Positions 7,838 to 19,100 of a DNA stretch of 64,000 bases are shown piece by piece (positions within the stretch are counted from its first letter, which is position 1; each line of letters begins with the position of its first letter). The stretch is from assembly GCA_017509045.1 (NCBI GenBank), contig JAFWQP010000048.1:1-64000 (forward strand), given 5' to 3'. The stretch is from Bacteroidales bacterium (lineage in GTDB: Bacteria > Bacteroidota > Bacteroidia > Bacteroidales > P3). Position numbers and translations under genes: made by a program. Below the pieces are notes generated by a model. The model had not been told where the DNA came from and ran no database searches. It saw only the letters and a list, made by a program, of their open reading frames with translations.

Positions 7838-8115
7838 CATGATGGTTTATGTTCATTTAATATTTTGAAAATCTGTTATTTGTATTTATTTTCACAACTT
7901 TACATAGTCATTGCATGCCTCCCGATACGCTTGTTTTTACCCCTTTTTACCACCTCTGAGGAGCCGTTTTTACTCCGTTTGTAGGGATAAACCATCAAAA
8001 AAACACGAAAAACCTTATAAGAAAAGGGCACGAGTGACCCACTTTTTGCCCAAAATAACCACAAAAACGCTTCGATACGACAGAAAAAACAGACTTTTTA
8101 AATTAAAAATTCGCC

Positions 8116-8175
8116 ATACCCCGCCACTGCGGAAAACATTCACTGGATGTTTTCTCCCCTCTGAAGAGGGGATGG
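8116..8175. repeat. Nested-hairpin element with CCCCTCT-GA-AGAGGGG
   Basis: Outer arms of the CCCGCC/GGCGGG type enclose two hairpins: GAAAACAT/ATGTTTTC and CCCCTCT/AGAGGGG. Related sequence occurs twice more at 44119-44167 and 44217-44258. It lies about 150 bp past the stop of the helicase-nuclease gene. Confidence 0.7.
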
Positions 8176-8330
8176 GCGGGAGCCGAAGAATTTGCAGACT
8201 TATCGAATTGAAAATATATAGACATCCCTTCATACAACCACAACAAGAAATAAGGCAACCAGTACCTTGATTCAAGGGGTGGTTTGAATTGGGGTATGTT
8301 GTCGAGGGCATTCCCGATGTAGGGACAGGC

Positions 8331-11300
8331 CTATTCGCATGGGAGCACCTGACTGCGGTCGGGGCCGAGGTAGAGTAGGTAGCCTTTGACGTTGTCGGTA
8401 TGGGTGAGGGCGGCAATGGCTTGGCAATAGTGCGACACTTGGATGCGGTGTTTGTTGCTCAGAGCGCCGCTTTTGAAGTCGACGACCCATGTTTCGGTAG
8501 GAGTGAAGACAATGCGGTCGGGGCGCATCACTTCGCCCTGCCAAACTAGGTCGGTCTCGTTGATGCAGCGGTAGGCAGGGTCGAAGAAACGGGCGATTTC
8601 GGGTTGGCGCATCATGTTGTGCAGTGTGTCGCGAAGGATGGCGGCTTCGTCGTCGGGTAAGGGATGCTGCAGGAGGTAGTTGTCCAACACTTTGTCGGCT
8701 TCGTCGCGGTGGTGCAGTTGTGCCAGCAGATCGTGCAATTGGTTTCCACGGCGTAAGGCTGTTTCGTCCAATTCGCCAAAGAGCGCTGCCGATTGTTCGG
8801 CTATGGCAATGCGCGGCATCCAGTCGGGGTAGCTCAGTGTCTGCAGCTGGATGTTGAGGCTGGAGGAGGCTTTTTCGTCGGCCTGTTGTTTGTGGCTGTC
8901 GTTGCCTAGTGCGCGGACGTTGGGGCGAACCTCCACGGTGTCGGTACGGGTAGATAGATAGTCTTGCAGCAGGGAGGCATAGTCGGTGGTGCCGCTCTTT
9001 TTGGCTTGTTGGCAATAGACGAGCAGTTTTTCGCACGGACGGGTGAGGGCGACGTAGAGGATGTTGACGCGGTCCATGTCGCTTTTGGACAGTTCGGCGT
9101 TGCTTTCGGCGTCGAATATGGTGTGTTGGTCTTTTTTGGGGTGTATCAGCCCTGTGGGTAGCGGCAGCTCGTTTTTTGGGTCGATGTGTACCCAGATGTT
9201 GTCTTGTTTACGCTGTTCGGCGACGATGGGGTAGATGATGATGGGGGCTTGCAGTCCCTTTGCTTTGTGGATGGTCATCAGCTTTACGGCGTCGAGGTCG
9301 TTGGCGGTGCTGGTGGTTAGGCTGTCTTTTTGTTCGTCGAACCACTCGATAAATTCGGCCAGGCTCTGTCGGTGGTTGGTGCAGTATTTTGCCACCACGT
9401 TGAGAAATGAGGCGGAATAGGCCGTTTCGATGCCGTCGAGCCGCAGCATCCTCAAGGCCTCCTCGCAGCAGTCGTAAAGCCCCATTTTGCGCAGGCGATC
9501 GCAACGCAGCGGCAGCCCCTCATGGCTGAGCAGTGAGTCGAGGCTGGGGGTAGGGGAGGCGGGATTGTAGATGAACTTGGAGGATAAATCGTTGCGCACG
9601 ATGCCCAGGTTGTGAAGGTAGATGAGGACTCTGGCAGCGGCAACCCTGTCGCTTCCATCGTTGAGATATTGCAACAGGCTGCGCAACAACATCACCACTT
9701 GGCTTTGCGTCAGATGGAACGACTCGTCAGATATCACGGGGATGCCGTTCTTGGTTAGGAAGGCAGAAATCTTGGACAGGATGCTTCGGTTGCGCGCCAG
9801 CAGGGTGATGTCGCGATAGTTGTAATGTAGGTCGTCGACCTGATGGTGGATGTCGTTGAGAATCTCTTGCCAGAGGGGCTCGAGGTCTTTGTCGAGGCTC
9901 CAGAAGCCTAGCTGTAGATAGCCGCCTTCGTGGACCGGGGTTTGTGCCAGGTCGGCGCGTTCGCCATTGCCTAGATAGATGTCCTTGAGACCTTGGTTGT
10001 CGTCGAAACGATTGCGGATGATCCATTCGAACAGGGCGTTGTTAAATTCCACTATGGTGCGGCCTGTGCGAAAGTTGCGGTCGAGGTGCAGTGTTTGGCT
10101 CATGCCGGGTTGTTCTAGGATATGCCCGTGCAGGGGGCTGTCGACGTGGGGCAGCGACACAAATTGGTCCACGTCGCCCTGACGGAAGCGATAGATGGCC
10201 TGTTTGCCGTCGCCCACCACCAACGAGGTGTGGCCGGTGGCAATGCTGTTCTCGACCAGTGGCACTAGGTTGAGCCATTGCATATTTGAGGTGTCTTGGA
10301 ATTCGTCGATAAGGTAGTTCCAATATCTGTTGCCCAACCGCTCGTAGATGAAGGGGGCAGGCTCTTCGCGCACTATGTCGGCGATGCGTCGGTTGAACTC
10401 GGAGATATGCACCAACTCGTTGTCGCGGGAATAGTCCTCTACCAACTCGCCGAGCTTGTTGAGCAGGGCGAGGGGATAGATGTTTTGTAGCAGCAGATTG
10501 CGGCTGTTGTACAGCTTGCCCTCGCTGTCGTAGAGCTGTTTGAAACGTAGGTATACGTCTTGCAGTTGGGGTTTTGCCGCCTTGAGGGCGTCTAATGTGG
10601 CGGGAGGGCATTTGCCAGCGCCGAGCTTGTCGCCCTCAAGGAATGCCCGTGCGTAGCTGTTGGGCTCGTTGGTCGACCCCTCTGCCAGGTGGCGGAAGAA
10701 TGCGCCAGCGCCCTTGTTGCCTTGGTAGAAGTCCTCCACCGACAGGCCTGCGTTGGAGATGATGGCGAGCGCCTCTTCGCCCAAAGGACGCAGTTGCTCC
10801 AAGTAGCGTTGGTTGGCAGCGGCCATCTGACGTTGGATGGTGCGGAAACGTTCGGTGTCGAGGTTTCGCAACGATTCGAGGAAGTCGATGGCTTGGTCTT
10901 TGAACAACTCTTCGGCCAGTTTCGCGAGCCGACTTTCAAACATATAGCCATTGCCCTCCATCATATTGTTTTGGGCATATTCGCACAGCATATCGGTCAG
11001 TTCCTCTTGTCCTTCGGTGCCGGCTAGGGACATGAGCGAGTCGACAGCATTTTGGATTAGGAGGTCCCTTTCGCGTGCCACATCGAAGTTGAGGGGCAGG
11101 TTTAGGTCGTGGGCGAAGGTGCGGACGATGCGGTGCATGAAGCTGTCGATGGTGCAAACGGCGAGGTCGGAGTAGTTGTGCAGTATGCTTTGGCGAACGA
11201 TGGCAGCATAGCGGCGCAGGGTGCTGAGGGGCATGTTGAGCCGCTGTGCGAGGTCGTCTCTCATTGAACATTTGTTGTCCTCGGCGATGATTTCTTCAAG

Positions 11301-11513
11301 GTCGTTGAGGATGCGTTCCTTCATCTCGTTGGCGGCCTTGTTGGTGAAGGTGATGGCGAGGATGTGGGTGAAACGTTGGGCGACCTGACTTTCGGGTGCG
11401 GAGAACGCCAACTCGAGGTATTGGCGTACTAGTGTATAGGTTTTGCCAGATCCTGCCGCAGCACGGCATATAATCAAGCGACTGCTGTCGGTATTGGTAG
11501 TGTTGGATTGCAT
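8331..11513 (-). CDS. AddA/RecB-like UvrD helicase with PD-(D/E)XK nuclease domain
   Basis: The protein has 1060 residues. Superfamily 1A helicase motifs appear in order: Walker A AAAGSGKT (18-25), ITFTNKAANEMKERI (Ia), DEFQDTSNMQW (II), VVGDGKQAIYRFRQGD (III), LDRNFRTG (IV), MTIHKAKGLQ (V) and NILYVALTRPCEKLLVY (VI). The last ~170 residues carry a RecB-type nuclease with GNQLHDLL, a DRIVF strand and the catalytic VVDFKSG. The enzyme should unwind and resect double-strand breaks to load RecA (established for AddAB/RecBCD). A companion AddB gene is not adjacent: the upstream flank is a purine-rich repeat and the downstream flank is non-coding. Confidence 0.93.
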   Translation of the reverse strand: MQSNTTNTDSSRLIICRAAAGSGKTYTLVRQYLELAFSAPESQVAQRFTHILAITFTNKAANEMKERILNDLEEIIAEDNKCSMRDDLAQRLNMPLSTLRRYAAIVRQSILHNYSDLAVCTIDSFMHRIVRTFAHDLNLPLNFDVARERDLLIQNAVDSLMSLAGTEGQEELTDMLCEYAQNNMMEGNGYMFESRLAKLAEELFKDQAIDFLESLRNLDTERFRTIQRQMAAANQRYLEQLRPLGEEALAIISNAGLSVEDFYQGNKGAGAFFRHLAEGSTNEPNSYARAFLEGDKLGAGKCPPATLDALKAAKPQLQDVYLRFKQLYDSEGKLYNSRNLLLQNIYPLALLNKLGELVEDYSRDNELVHISEFNRRIADIVREEPAPFIYERLGNRYWNYLIDEFQDTSNMQWLNLVPLVENSIATGHTSLVVGDGKQAIYRFRQGDVDQFVSLPHVDSPLHGHILEQPGMSQTLHLDRNFRTGRTIVEFNNALFEWIIRNRFDDNQGLKDIYLGNGERADLAQTPVHEGGYLQLGFWSLDKDLEPLWQEILNDIHHQVDDLHYNYRDITLLARNRSILSKISAFLTKNGIPVISDESFHLTQSQVVMLLRSLLQYLNDGSDRVAAARVLIYLHNLGIVRNDLSSKFIYNPASPTPSLDSLLSHEGLPLRCDRLRKMGLYDCCEEALRMLRLDGIETAYSASFLNVVAKYCTNHRQSLAEFIEWFDEQKDSLTTSTANDLDAVKLMTIHKAKGLQAPIIIYPIVAEQRKQDNIWVHIDPKNELPLPTGLIHPKKDQHTIFDAESNAELSKSDMDRVNILYVALTRPCEKLLVYCQQAKKSGTTDYASLLQDYLSTRTDTVEVRPNVRALGNDSHKQQADEKASSSLNIQLQTLSYPDWMPRIAIAEQSAALFGELDETALRRGNQLHDLLAQLHHRDEADKVLDNYLLQHPLPDDEAAILRDTLHNMMRQPEIARFFDPAYRCINETDLVWQGEVMRPDRIVFTPTETWVVDFKSGALSNKHRIQVSHYCQAIAALTHTDNVKGYLLYLGPDRSQVLPCE

Positions 11514-11540
11514 GTTGGTAACAATTGAAACGGTTGTATA

Positions 11541-11708
11541 GAGGAAAAGTGGGTAGAAAAGGGTAGTTAAAGTGGGAGTTAAGGGAGGTTAAAATGTGGG
11601 TTTGAGGATGTTTAAGGGAGTTAAAAGTAGTTAAAATAGAGCAAAAGGGAGTTGAAGTGGGAATAAAGGTGGGAGTAAAAGTGGGGTTTTAGAGTGAGTG
11701 TTAAAAAG
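11541..11708. repeat. Degenerate purine-rich repeats (GGGAGTTAAAA type)
   Basis: The 271-bp gap between tilS and the helicase-nuclease gene is largely irregular copies of GGGAGTTAAAAGT on the plus strand. A similar patch is at 37027-37067. No clear promoter box is visible. Confidence 0.6.
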
Positions 11709-11785
11709 GGACGATGCTAATGTTAACAAGAGTATCGTCTATTTTAACTACTTTTTTTTACTTCTCATGGTTATACGTTTTTTTA

Positions 11786-13114
11786 TCATGATTGGGGTAG
11801 CAGGGTGGCTACTTCGACAATGAGTGCGTGTCGGGTGTGGGAGGTGATGCGGTGGGGATGGCTGGTGCGGCGGTCGACAATCCATAGGATGCTGTCGGTG
11901 GCATCGACAAGGAGTAGTTGCGCCTGTTTGTCGGGCTGGCTGTATTTGTGGTCGGAGAAGTAGTCGCTGAGCAGTTGGGTGCCGTGAGTCATACCTAGGG
12001 GTTGGAAACGGTCGCCTGTCTGCCAGTGGCGGAGACGGAGCGGAGGGGTGACGGTGTCGGCGTCGAAGGCGGCGCAATGGGGAGGCAGTTGGCGGGGGTC
12101 GAGACCTTGGGGTGAGATGGTGCGGACGGTGATGGGGGGTAGGTCGGCAGTGGGAGGGGTGGTAGGGTGGATGATAAGCTGTTGGCGGTCGAGGTGAGCG
12201 GTGTGGGTGGGAGAATGGTAGGTTTTGCCCGGTTGGGAGGCGGTGAGTATGTTGTGGACGGTGTCGGCGTTGAATCCGTAGGGCTTGAGCAATTCAAAAT
12301 AGAGTTGTTGGCGCAGTTGTGGTGAGGGGTTTTCGGGCAGAGGGATGGGCAAAGGGGTGGCAAGGTGGATGCGGACGGTGCCGTCGGGTTGTGGCTGGAC
12401 GAGTTGCTGCCGTAGGGGGGAGAGCAGTGCTAGATAGAGCTGCTCGGTGGATTGGAGGTGAAGTATGGTTTGTTGCAGGGTGTGGTCGGCGGAAGGCTGT
12501 AGCTGGCGGAGAAGCGGCATGAGTTGGTGGCGCACTTGGTTGCGGAGGTAGTCGAGGGAGGCATTGGTGGAGTCTTCGACGTGTGGGAGATGGTGTTGGG
12601 CGGCGTAGGCCTCGATGTCGTTGCGACTGAAGGGTAGCAAGGGACGGACGATGTGCCCTTGGACGGGTAGGATGCCGTGAAGACCGGTGAGGCCTGTGCC
12701 GCGGAGGAGGTTGAGGAAGAAGGTTTCGGTGGAGTCGTCGCGGTGGTGTGCGGTGAGGATGGCGGCGTAGTGGTGCTGTTGGCGTAGCTGTTCGAAGAAG
12801 TCGTAGCGTAGTTGTCGAGCCGCCTGCTCGATGCTTTGGTGGTGTTGGGAAGCGTAGGCACGGGTGTCGAATTGCGCCACATGGAAGGGGACTGCATAGG
12901 TGTCGGCGAGGTGTCGGACGAAGGTTTCGTCGCGGTCGCAGTCGGTGGGTCGCAGATGGAAGTTGCAATGGGCTATCGCGAAGGGAAAGCCTGCGGAGTG
13001 CATGAGGTGTGTAAGAACCACTGAGTCGATACCACCACTAACGGCAAGCAGCACCTGCTGCCCAGTAGGGAAGAGGTGCTGCTGCTGGATGTGTGCTATG
13101 AACTTCTGTAGCAC
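11786..13114 (-). CDS. tilS: tRNA(Ile)-lysidine synthase
   Basis: The protein has 442 residues. The PP-loop motif SGGIDS is at residues 26-31. IAHCNFHLR, TAHHRDDSTETFFLNLLRGTGLTGLHGI and RPLLPFSRNDIEAYA are TilS landmarks, and the C-terminal domain (DRFQPLGM, DYFSDHK) is complete. It converts C34 of tRNA-Ile(CAU) to lysidine, allowing AUA decoding (established). The start is a GTG at 13112-13114 that shares its first base with the TAG stop of the giant surface-protein gene (TAGTG). This start gives the normal spacing to the PP-loop, and no closer ATG would keep the N-terminus. The arrangement implies translational coupling to the 12-kb gene. Confidence 0.95.
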   Translation of the reverse strand: MLQKFIAHIQQQHLFPTGQQVLLAVSGGIDSVVLTHLMHSAGFPFAIAHCNFHLRPTDCDRDETFVRHLADTYAVPFHVAQFDTRAYASQHHQSIEQAARQLRYDFFEQLRQQHHYAAILTAHHRDDSTETFFLNLLRGTGLTGLHGILPVQGHIVRPLLPFSRNDIEAYAAQHHLPHVEDSTNASLDYLRNQVRHQLMPLLRQLQPSADHTLQQTILHLQSTEQLYLALLSPLRQQLVQPQPDGTVRIHLATPLPIPLPENPSPQLRQQLYFELLKPYGFNADTVHNILTASQPGKTYHSPTHTAHLDRQQLIIHPTTPPTADLPPITVRTISPQGLDPRQLPPHCAAFDADTVTPPLRLRHWQTGDRFQPLGMTHGTQLLSDYFSDHKYSQPDKQAQLLLVDATDSILWIVDRRTSHPHRITSHTRHALIVEVATLLPQS

Positions 13115-16100
13115 TAGTGGATAATCATCTTGTGCATGCGACGCTGGCCATTGAATTCGATGCCGTAGTAGTAGACGCCGCTGGGCAAGGTGCCCTTGTC
13201 GAAGGTGATGGTGTGGCGACCTTCGCCGTAGGTAGCGTTTTGCTCATGCACGAGACGTCCAACCACGTCGGTGACGAAGAAGCGTGTGGTGCCGCTATAG
13301 GGCAGCGCAAATTCGATGCGTGTGGTACCGTCGTAGGGGTTGGGGTAGTTCTGCTCGAGGACGAAGTCGGGTTCGGTCACGTGTGGCACGTCTTCGAAGT
13401 AGTTGACGACTTCGACGATGGAGGTCTGGTCGTTGGCAGGGTTGTTGTCGGTGTTAGGCATCCTATAATAACCGGAACCAACATATTGACGAGTCGGGCT
13501 CTTGGGTATTTTTTTATTGAGTAACAGATGGCGTACTTCGCCAGGAGCAAAGTTGCATTCTCCAGCATCCCATTTGGTGTACTGCTCGGGCTGTCCGTTG
13601 ATGGTAAAGTAGACACGTAGATTTTGGATGTAGTTGATGTTGCCGTTGCTTCGGATGACAGCACGCACACGACAGGAATCGCTCATGTTTTCTTCCACTT
13701 GGATCTTGACGTACTCGAGGTCGGTGATGAAGGATTGTATAACATTGGATGTGTCGTTGCGCTGGTTGGTGTCGTCAGGTACGCTGCAGTAGACGGTGAC
13801 ATACTGCCATTCGTAGGAACGTCTTGGTTCGGCATGACTGAAGCGGTGGACGGCATGAGCACCTGAGGCAAAAGGCAAAGCGCGATGGAATGTTTCCTCG
13901 AAACGTGTACTCGTGTCGCGGTCGTAGTAATAACCTACCAAGAAGTCGTTGGCAGCCCGTGCACCGACATTGTCAAGGACGATGCAGATGTGGATTGAGT
14001 CGTAACGGTTGTCGACTAGCGCTGCAGTAGCTTGGATATCGGTGATGGCGGCAATGCCGGCGACGGTTTTGGAGATGGTGTCGTTGTAGGGGTAGACATC
14101 GAGGTCGTAGGTGCACCAAGCAGTGAGGCGCATGGTACCCATAGTGGAGCGCTCGCGATGGCGGAAGGTGTAGTTGAAGAATTCGGTAGAGCGGAGGTTG
14201 CGCCCTAAGAAGTCGGTGAAGACGATGTGTTCGGAAACGGTGTCGTTGTCGTTGTAGAGGTAGTGGACATCGCACTCTTCGATTTCGTTCTGGCCAAAGT
14301 TACGCAGACGTAGGGTGATGTTGATACTGTCGCCTGCTACTGCGCTAGCGAGCGGCGAAGAGATGTCGTAGAGGTATAGGTCGTTGACCAGCGGAGCGAG
14401 ACCGTAGATATTGCAGGTAGTATCGTTGTCGCGGTAGTAGTCGGACTGGACCTTGGTGAAGGCACAGATTTCGAAAGTGTCGGGGAATTGGCTAGTGATG
14501 ATGAACGGAGTGGGGAACTCGTATTCGATAGATTCGCCGGCGGGTACTATCTCGGTGCATATTGCTTCGTGGGCGAGGTGTGTGCCGAAGGGCTTATAGC
14601 AGACGGTGAAGTTGCTGATGCTATCGTAGCCGAAGTTGTGGATACGGACGCGCGGGTAGATTGTCTGACCAAACTGTGGAGCGGTCGGGTAGAGGATTTC
14701 GCGGACACCCACATCGACTGAACGTCGGGCTCGGCCTATGACCAGATTGTCGATGGCAACACCGTCGCCATAGTTCTGGGCGGGAGAGGCGGACACCGGA
14801 GTGGTGAATACGAAGCGGAACTGGATGAGCTGTCCGAAGTCACCGCTGATGAGTGATGTGGGGAATGACATGTATTCGTAGGCTCCATTGACGGTAGAGT
14901 TGGTCCATCCACCCTCTTCGTTATACCACCCTTCGCGGGCTTCGCCTGCATTCCAACGGTAGTTGGGGTCTTCGACCAATTGCCACTGGCCTAGATAGTT
15001 CAAGAATTCCATCTTAAGATGGGCACCTGTGGCTATGCTGCGGCTGAGTAGGAAGGTGAGGGTGTCGGCTTTGATTTGCTGGGTGTTGATGATGGGAGTG
15101 TAGAGGACACTTCGGTTGCCATGTTTGCCAGTAACGAGTGATTCGCCGGCACTGGTGATATAGGCATTGGGCTGTGAGTAGGCAGAGGAAATGACGCTCT
15201 TGGCAGGCATACCACGCTCGAAATAGTTGCGGGTGAAGTTGTTGTAGCCAACAGGGACATACCACTTGTCGATAGCTTGGTCGAAACTGTCGATAAAGCG
15301 AGGTTCGAGAACGAAGTAGCGGTGGTATTGATAATTGAGAGTGTTGTTAGTGGTGTGGATGGTGTCGCCATCGATGTTGAGGTGGAAGGTGATGTTGGAG
15401 GTGCCTCTGTACCAATCGATGTTTTCGAACGTCACAACTGTGCTCATACCTGGGTCGAGAGAACCCGTCCAAGTCATCGAGTCGGATTGGATAGGATAGC
15501 CTTCGAAGGGGTGTGTGATGTGGTAAGTGATATGTGCCTGCGTGATGGGATTGGCACCCTTGTTGGCGAGCATGATGGAGACATAGTGGTCGGAGTCGGT
15601 GACGATGTGGTTGCGTGGCGAGACGACACGAGTCAGTGCACCGTCGATAGAGTCGAGCATGCAGTCCTCTTGGATGTAGAGTAGGTATTGCTGTAGTTGT
15701 CCGTTGCTATGAGTGGCGGCGGAGTGCAGACCGTCGGTGAAGAGGGTAGAGTCGCCATCCACCCAAACGAGCATTCGCATATAGCCATAGTGGGCGTAGT
15801 CGGGTATGGTGAGGGGAAGCTTATAGGGCTTACGGCTGCGAACCTTGGCGGCAAGCATGGAGCCCATAGCGGTGAGGTTTTCGTTGCCAGTGAAGTCGTA
15901 TTCACCATCGCGGTTGTAGTCGATGGCGACGCAAAGGCTTGCGGCGGTGGTGGTGTCGTGCTCGTCTTGGTTGTTAGCCACCTCGATGGTGAGGGTGTCT
16001 TGTGTGCCACGTTTGATGAAGAGCGTCGGGATTTCGGCATTGGCGGGGTTGTAGGAACCTAGCCAGAGGTTGTCGTAGCCGATGAGGTCGGGCATGATGT

Positions 16101-19100
16101 TGTCGAGCTCGTTATAGGATACGCGTGTGATGTCGAAACCTTCGACAGCGGTGGGAGTGTATTTGTTGATGGAGTCGTAGATGGTTTCAGCCAGAGCTTT
16201 GAAGACATGCAGGTAGCGGAGGGTGTCGTTGCCTCGCTGCTGGTCGTCGGGATGGTAGACCCAAGCGTCGAGGGTGTAGGAGCGGTTGGTGAGCGGTTGG
16301 TTGATCATCAGCATGGCTGTGTCGTCGAGACATCCACCAAAGGTGTGGTCGTAGTAGTGTACGTTGTCGCCCACACGTCCGGGTATAGTGACACGAGCGG
16401 TGTCGTGGACTTCGAGATAGTTGATGCGACCGTTGGCATCCATGAACTTGAAGGCGATGGGTATGTTGGAGATAGGTTGGCTACCGTAGTTGGCGATACG
16501 GAGTGTGACTGTATCTTTTTCGAGATAGACACGTCCGCTGCCACGAGGTGAACGAACCTCGGAGATGGAAACATCGTAGTTTAGCGGCATGTTGATGCCC
16601 ACGTTGATTTGAGAGTAGTAGCTGGTACAGTTGCTCGAGCTAAGGCAGTAGAGATAGTAGAGGGAGTCGTGGAAGTATTGGGGAGTGCTGCTCCAGTGGG
16701 TGGAGCGGTTGTAGTTGTTGTTGCCGTTGTAGAAGAAGCTGCCGTCGGTGGTGTCGCGAGTCCAGCGGATGACACGTGTTTCGCCCTGAGTAGCCCAAAG
16801 GTTGCCGTAGGTGCCGTAGTCGACCATTGTGTCGTGGGCGACGGGAGCCTCGGGAGTGTGCTTTGAAGTGATGTTGATGTAGGACGTGGTGTCGTTGTGC
16901 TGCTTGATGTCGTATTGAGCAGTGACGAAGCCGCGCAGACGGGCAGTGATGTCGAGCAGTGTGCCAGTGGGGTAGAGGTTAGGCTCGCATGAGGGAGTGA
17001 GGGTGACTTCGCGTTGAGTGCCCACAGGCAAGGCTGTTCCGGCAAAGGTCTGCACGTCGATGCTGCTGCTGCCGGGGAAGTTGGGGAAGCTTTGTGTGGA
17101 GGGTTGGTGGCAGTAGTAGTCGTAGCCGAGGGTGAAGGTAAAGTCGCCGGGGAAGTCTTTCTTACCCGCGTTCTTGAGAGTGTATTTGAGAGGTACGCTG
17201 TACATGCGGCAGTGTGCGGGGTCGCAGGTGCTGTCGACAGCGACAGAGATGACTTGGAGGTCGTAGGCGGGATAGATAAACGCTTGTGCGGTGTCGACAT
17301 TGTCTTCGGGACGTTGGTCGGTAACATTGGGGGCCATGTTGATGACGACCACAATGTTCTGAGTGTCGACAATGCCTAGCGGTGATTCGAGTAGCACGGA
17401 GTCCTCAACAAAGGTTTGGGAAGCAAGACGGTTGATAGTGCGCGTTACTGACTGTACCACAGGATAGGTGTCGGACATGTAGCAGTACCACGAGAGGTTC
17501 TGCTCAACAGCGGTACCGTTGTTGAAGAATTTGACACGTACCATTATAGAGTCGGTCTCGATGTTGAGAACGGTGGGATTGTTGCCTGTGGTGACGGCAG
17601 GCACGTATGGCTCGATGATTTCGGCAACAGCGACATCGTGCGTTTCGCGGATGCAGTTGAATTCGTAGGCACCGATGGTGGGTTTAGGAATCTGAGGACG
17701 GATGCATCCTTTGATGTCGGTGATGACGTCGGGGTTGTACTGGGCACGGTCGGCAAATTGTGCCAGAAGTGTGCTCAGATTGTAGATGCTGTCGACGAAA
17801 TAGGGGAAGGTTTGGAACGAGTTGTTGTCGGTGTGGTTCAGCAGTCGCAGACTATCGAGGTTGTTACAGTTGACACCCCAATAGGCGAACTTGATGACAC
17901 CGGTAGTGGCGTGGGTGTCGGCATTCGACCAGTAGACGTTGTAGTTGGAACTGGCCATACAGGTGTCGATTGCCACATAGTAGGCGAAGCCCTTACTCTC
18001 GTTCTTGAAGATGTTGTTTAGCGCGTGGATGTAGGAGGAGTTTTGGCAGCTGAAGGTGCGGGTGGCATTTTGGTTAACACCGGCGTAGAGGTTACAGGTG
18101 TTGTAGTATACACTGACATGCTTGGAAAGTGAGTCAATCCAAATGCCAGAAGAGGAGAGCGAGGCAACACCAGTTCCATATAATGAAACCATATTATTAT
18201 AGACAGTGACGCGGTCGATGTTGGTTCCTCGACAGTTGTAGAGGGCGATACCGCGCTTGCCGCCATTTCGGCTGTCGACAAGGTGGATGTAGTTGCGTTG
18301 GATGCTGGCGTGTTTGGCTCCGGCAATATAGATACCGGTGAGGGGTTTGCTGGCGACGGTGACACCAGAGGCGATGCTGTCGCCTGTAACGGTAATGGTG
18401 TCGGTGTTGCGCAGATAAACGCCCTGGAACCAGAAGTTGAGAATGTCGGAGTTGATGACGGTGATGTTGTCGCTAGAGTTGTTGCCACTTGAGCGTACGG
18501 AGTAGTAGCCGCTATCGAGCAAGCAGTTGTTGACTGTGATGAAGTGGTTGTTGTCGCCCAAAAGCATGATGTTGGCATTGGTAGAGGAAGCCGTTGTTGC
18601 TTTGGAGCGCAAGGTGCAGTTGAGGAAGGAGATGAAGTCGGACTGCTCTATCTTTGCAACATTGGCGAAGATGTTGTTGCCCGAACCGGAAGAGTAGTTG
18701 GCATAGAAGTAGATGCTGTCGAAGGTGATGTTGTTTGCCTCGTTGATGGAGATGACATAGTTGCTGGCGTTGGTGGGAGTGTGGGTAATCTTTGCCATAT
18801 CGGTTGCACCAGAGATGGTCTTGAAGGTGATGGTATTGTTGGCATCGGCACCAGGGATATGGCCAAAGTTGAGCTGTTCGGCAAAGGTCTGTTCGCATAG
18901 TTCGAAGACAACAGGTCCGGCAACACCGGCATTATGTAGTGTGTCGAGAGCCGTTGTGAGGGTGTTGTAGTCGCTACCTGTGCAGGTACCGATGGTATAG
19001 GTGCCGGCGCAGAAGCGGATATTGAAGGTGCGGACAATGGTGTCGTTGGTCAAAACGGTGTCGCCAGTAATGTTCACTACAGCAGTGACAGTGTGGCGGC

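Larger units (their letters stand above)
6919..8330. other. 1.4-kb gene-free region rich in repeats
   Basis: No coding frame with family-like sequence was found on either strand. The stretch holds the mutA promoter, a heptad array (7060-7101), a 27-bp perfect inverted repeat (7141-7283), a tandem GCAGAACGAAG patch near 7612-7640, an 8/9-mer palindromic array (7669-7837) and a nested-hairpin element (8116-8175). The remaining sequence is AT-rich and featureless. Confidence 0.7.

Noticed and set aside
8119..8128. GCCACTG-like sequence suggesting a cobalamin riboswitch B12 box
   Set aside because: It is part of the repeated CCCGCC element, 1.2 kb from mutA and without other riboswitch parts.
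7911..8270. 119-codon plus-strand frame in the repeat region
   Set aside because: It translates the nested-hairpin repeat and has no promoter box or family-like sequence.
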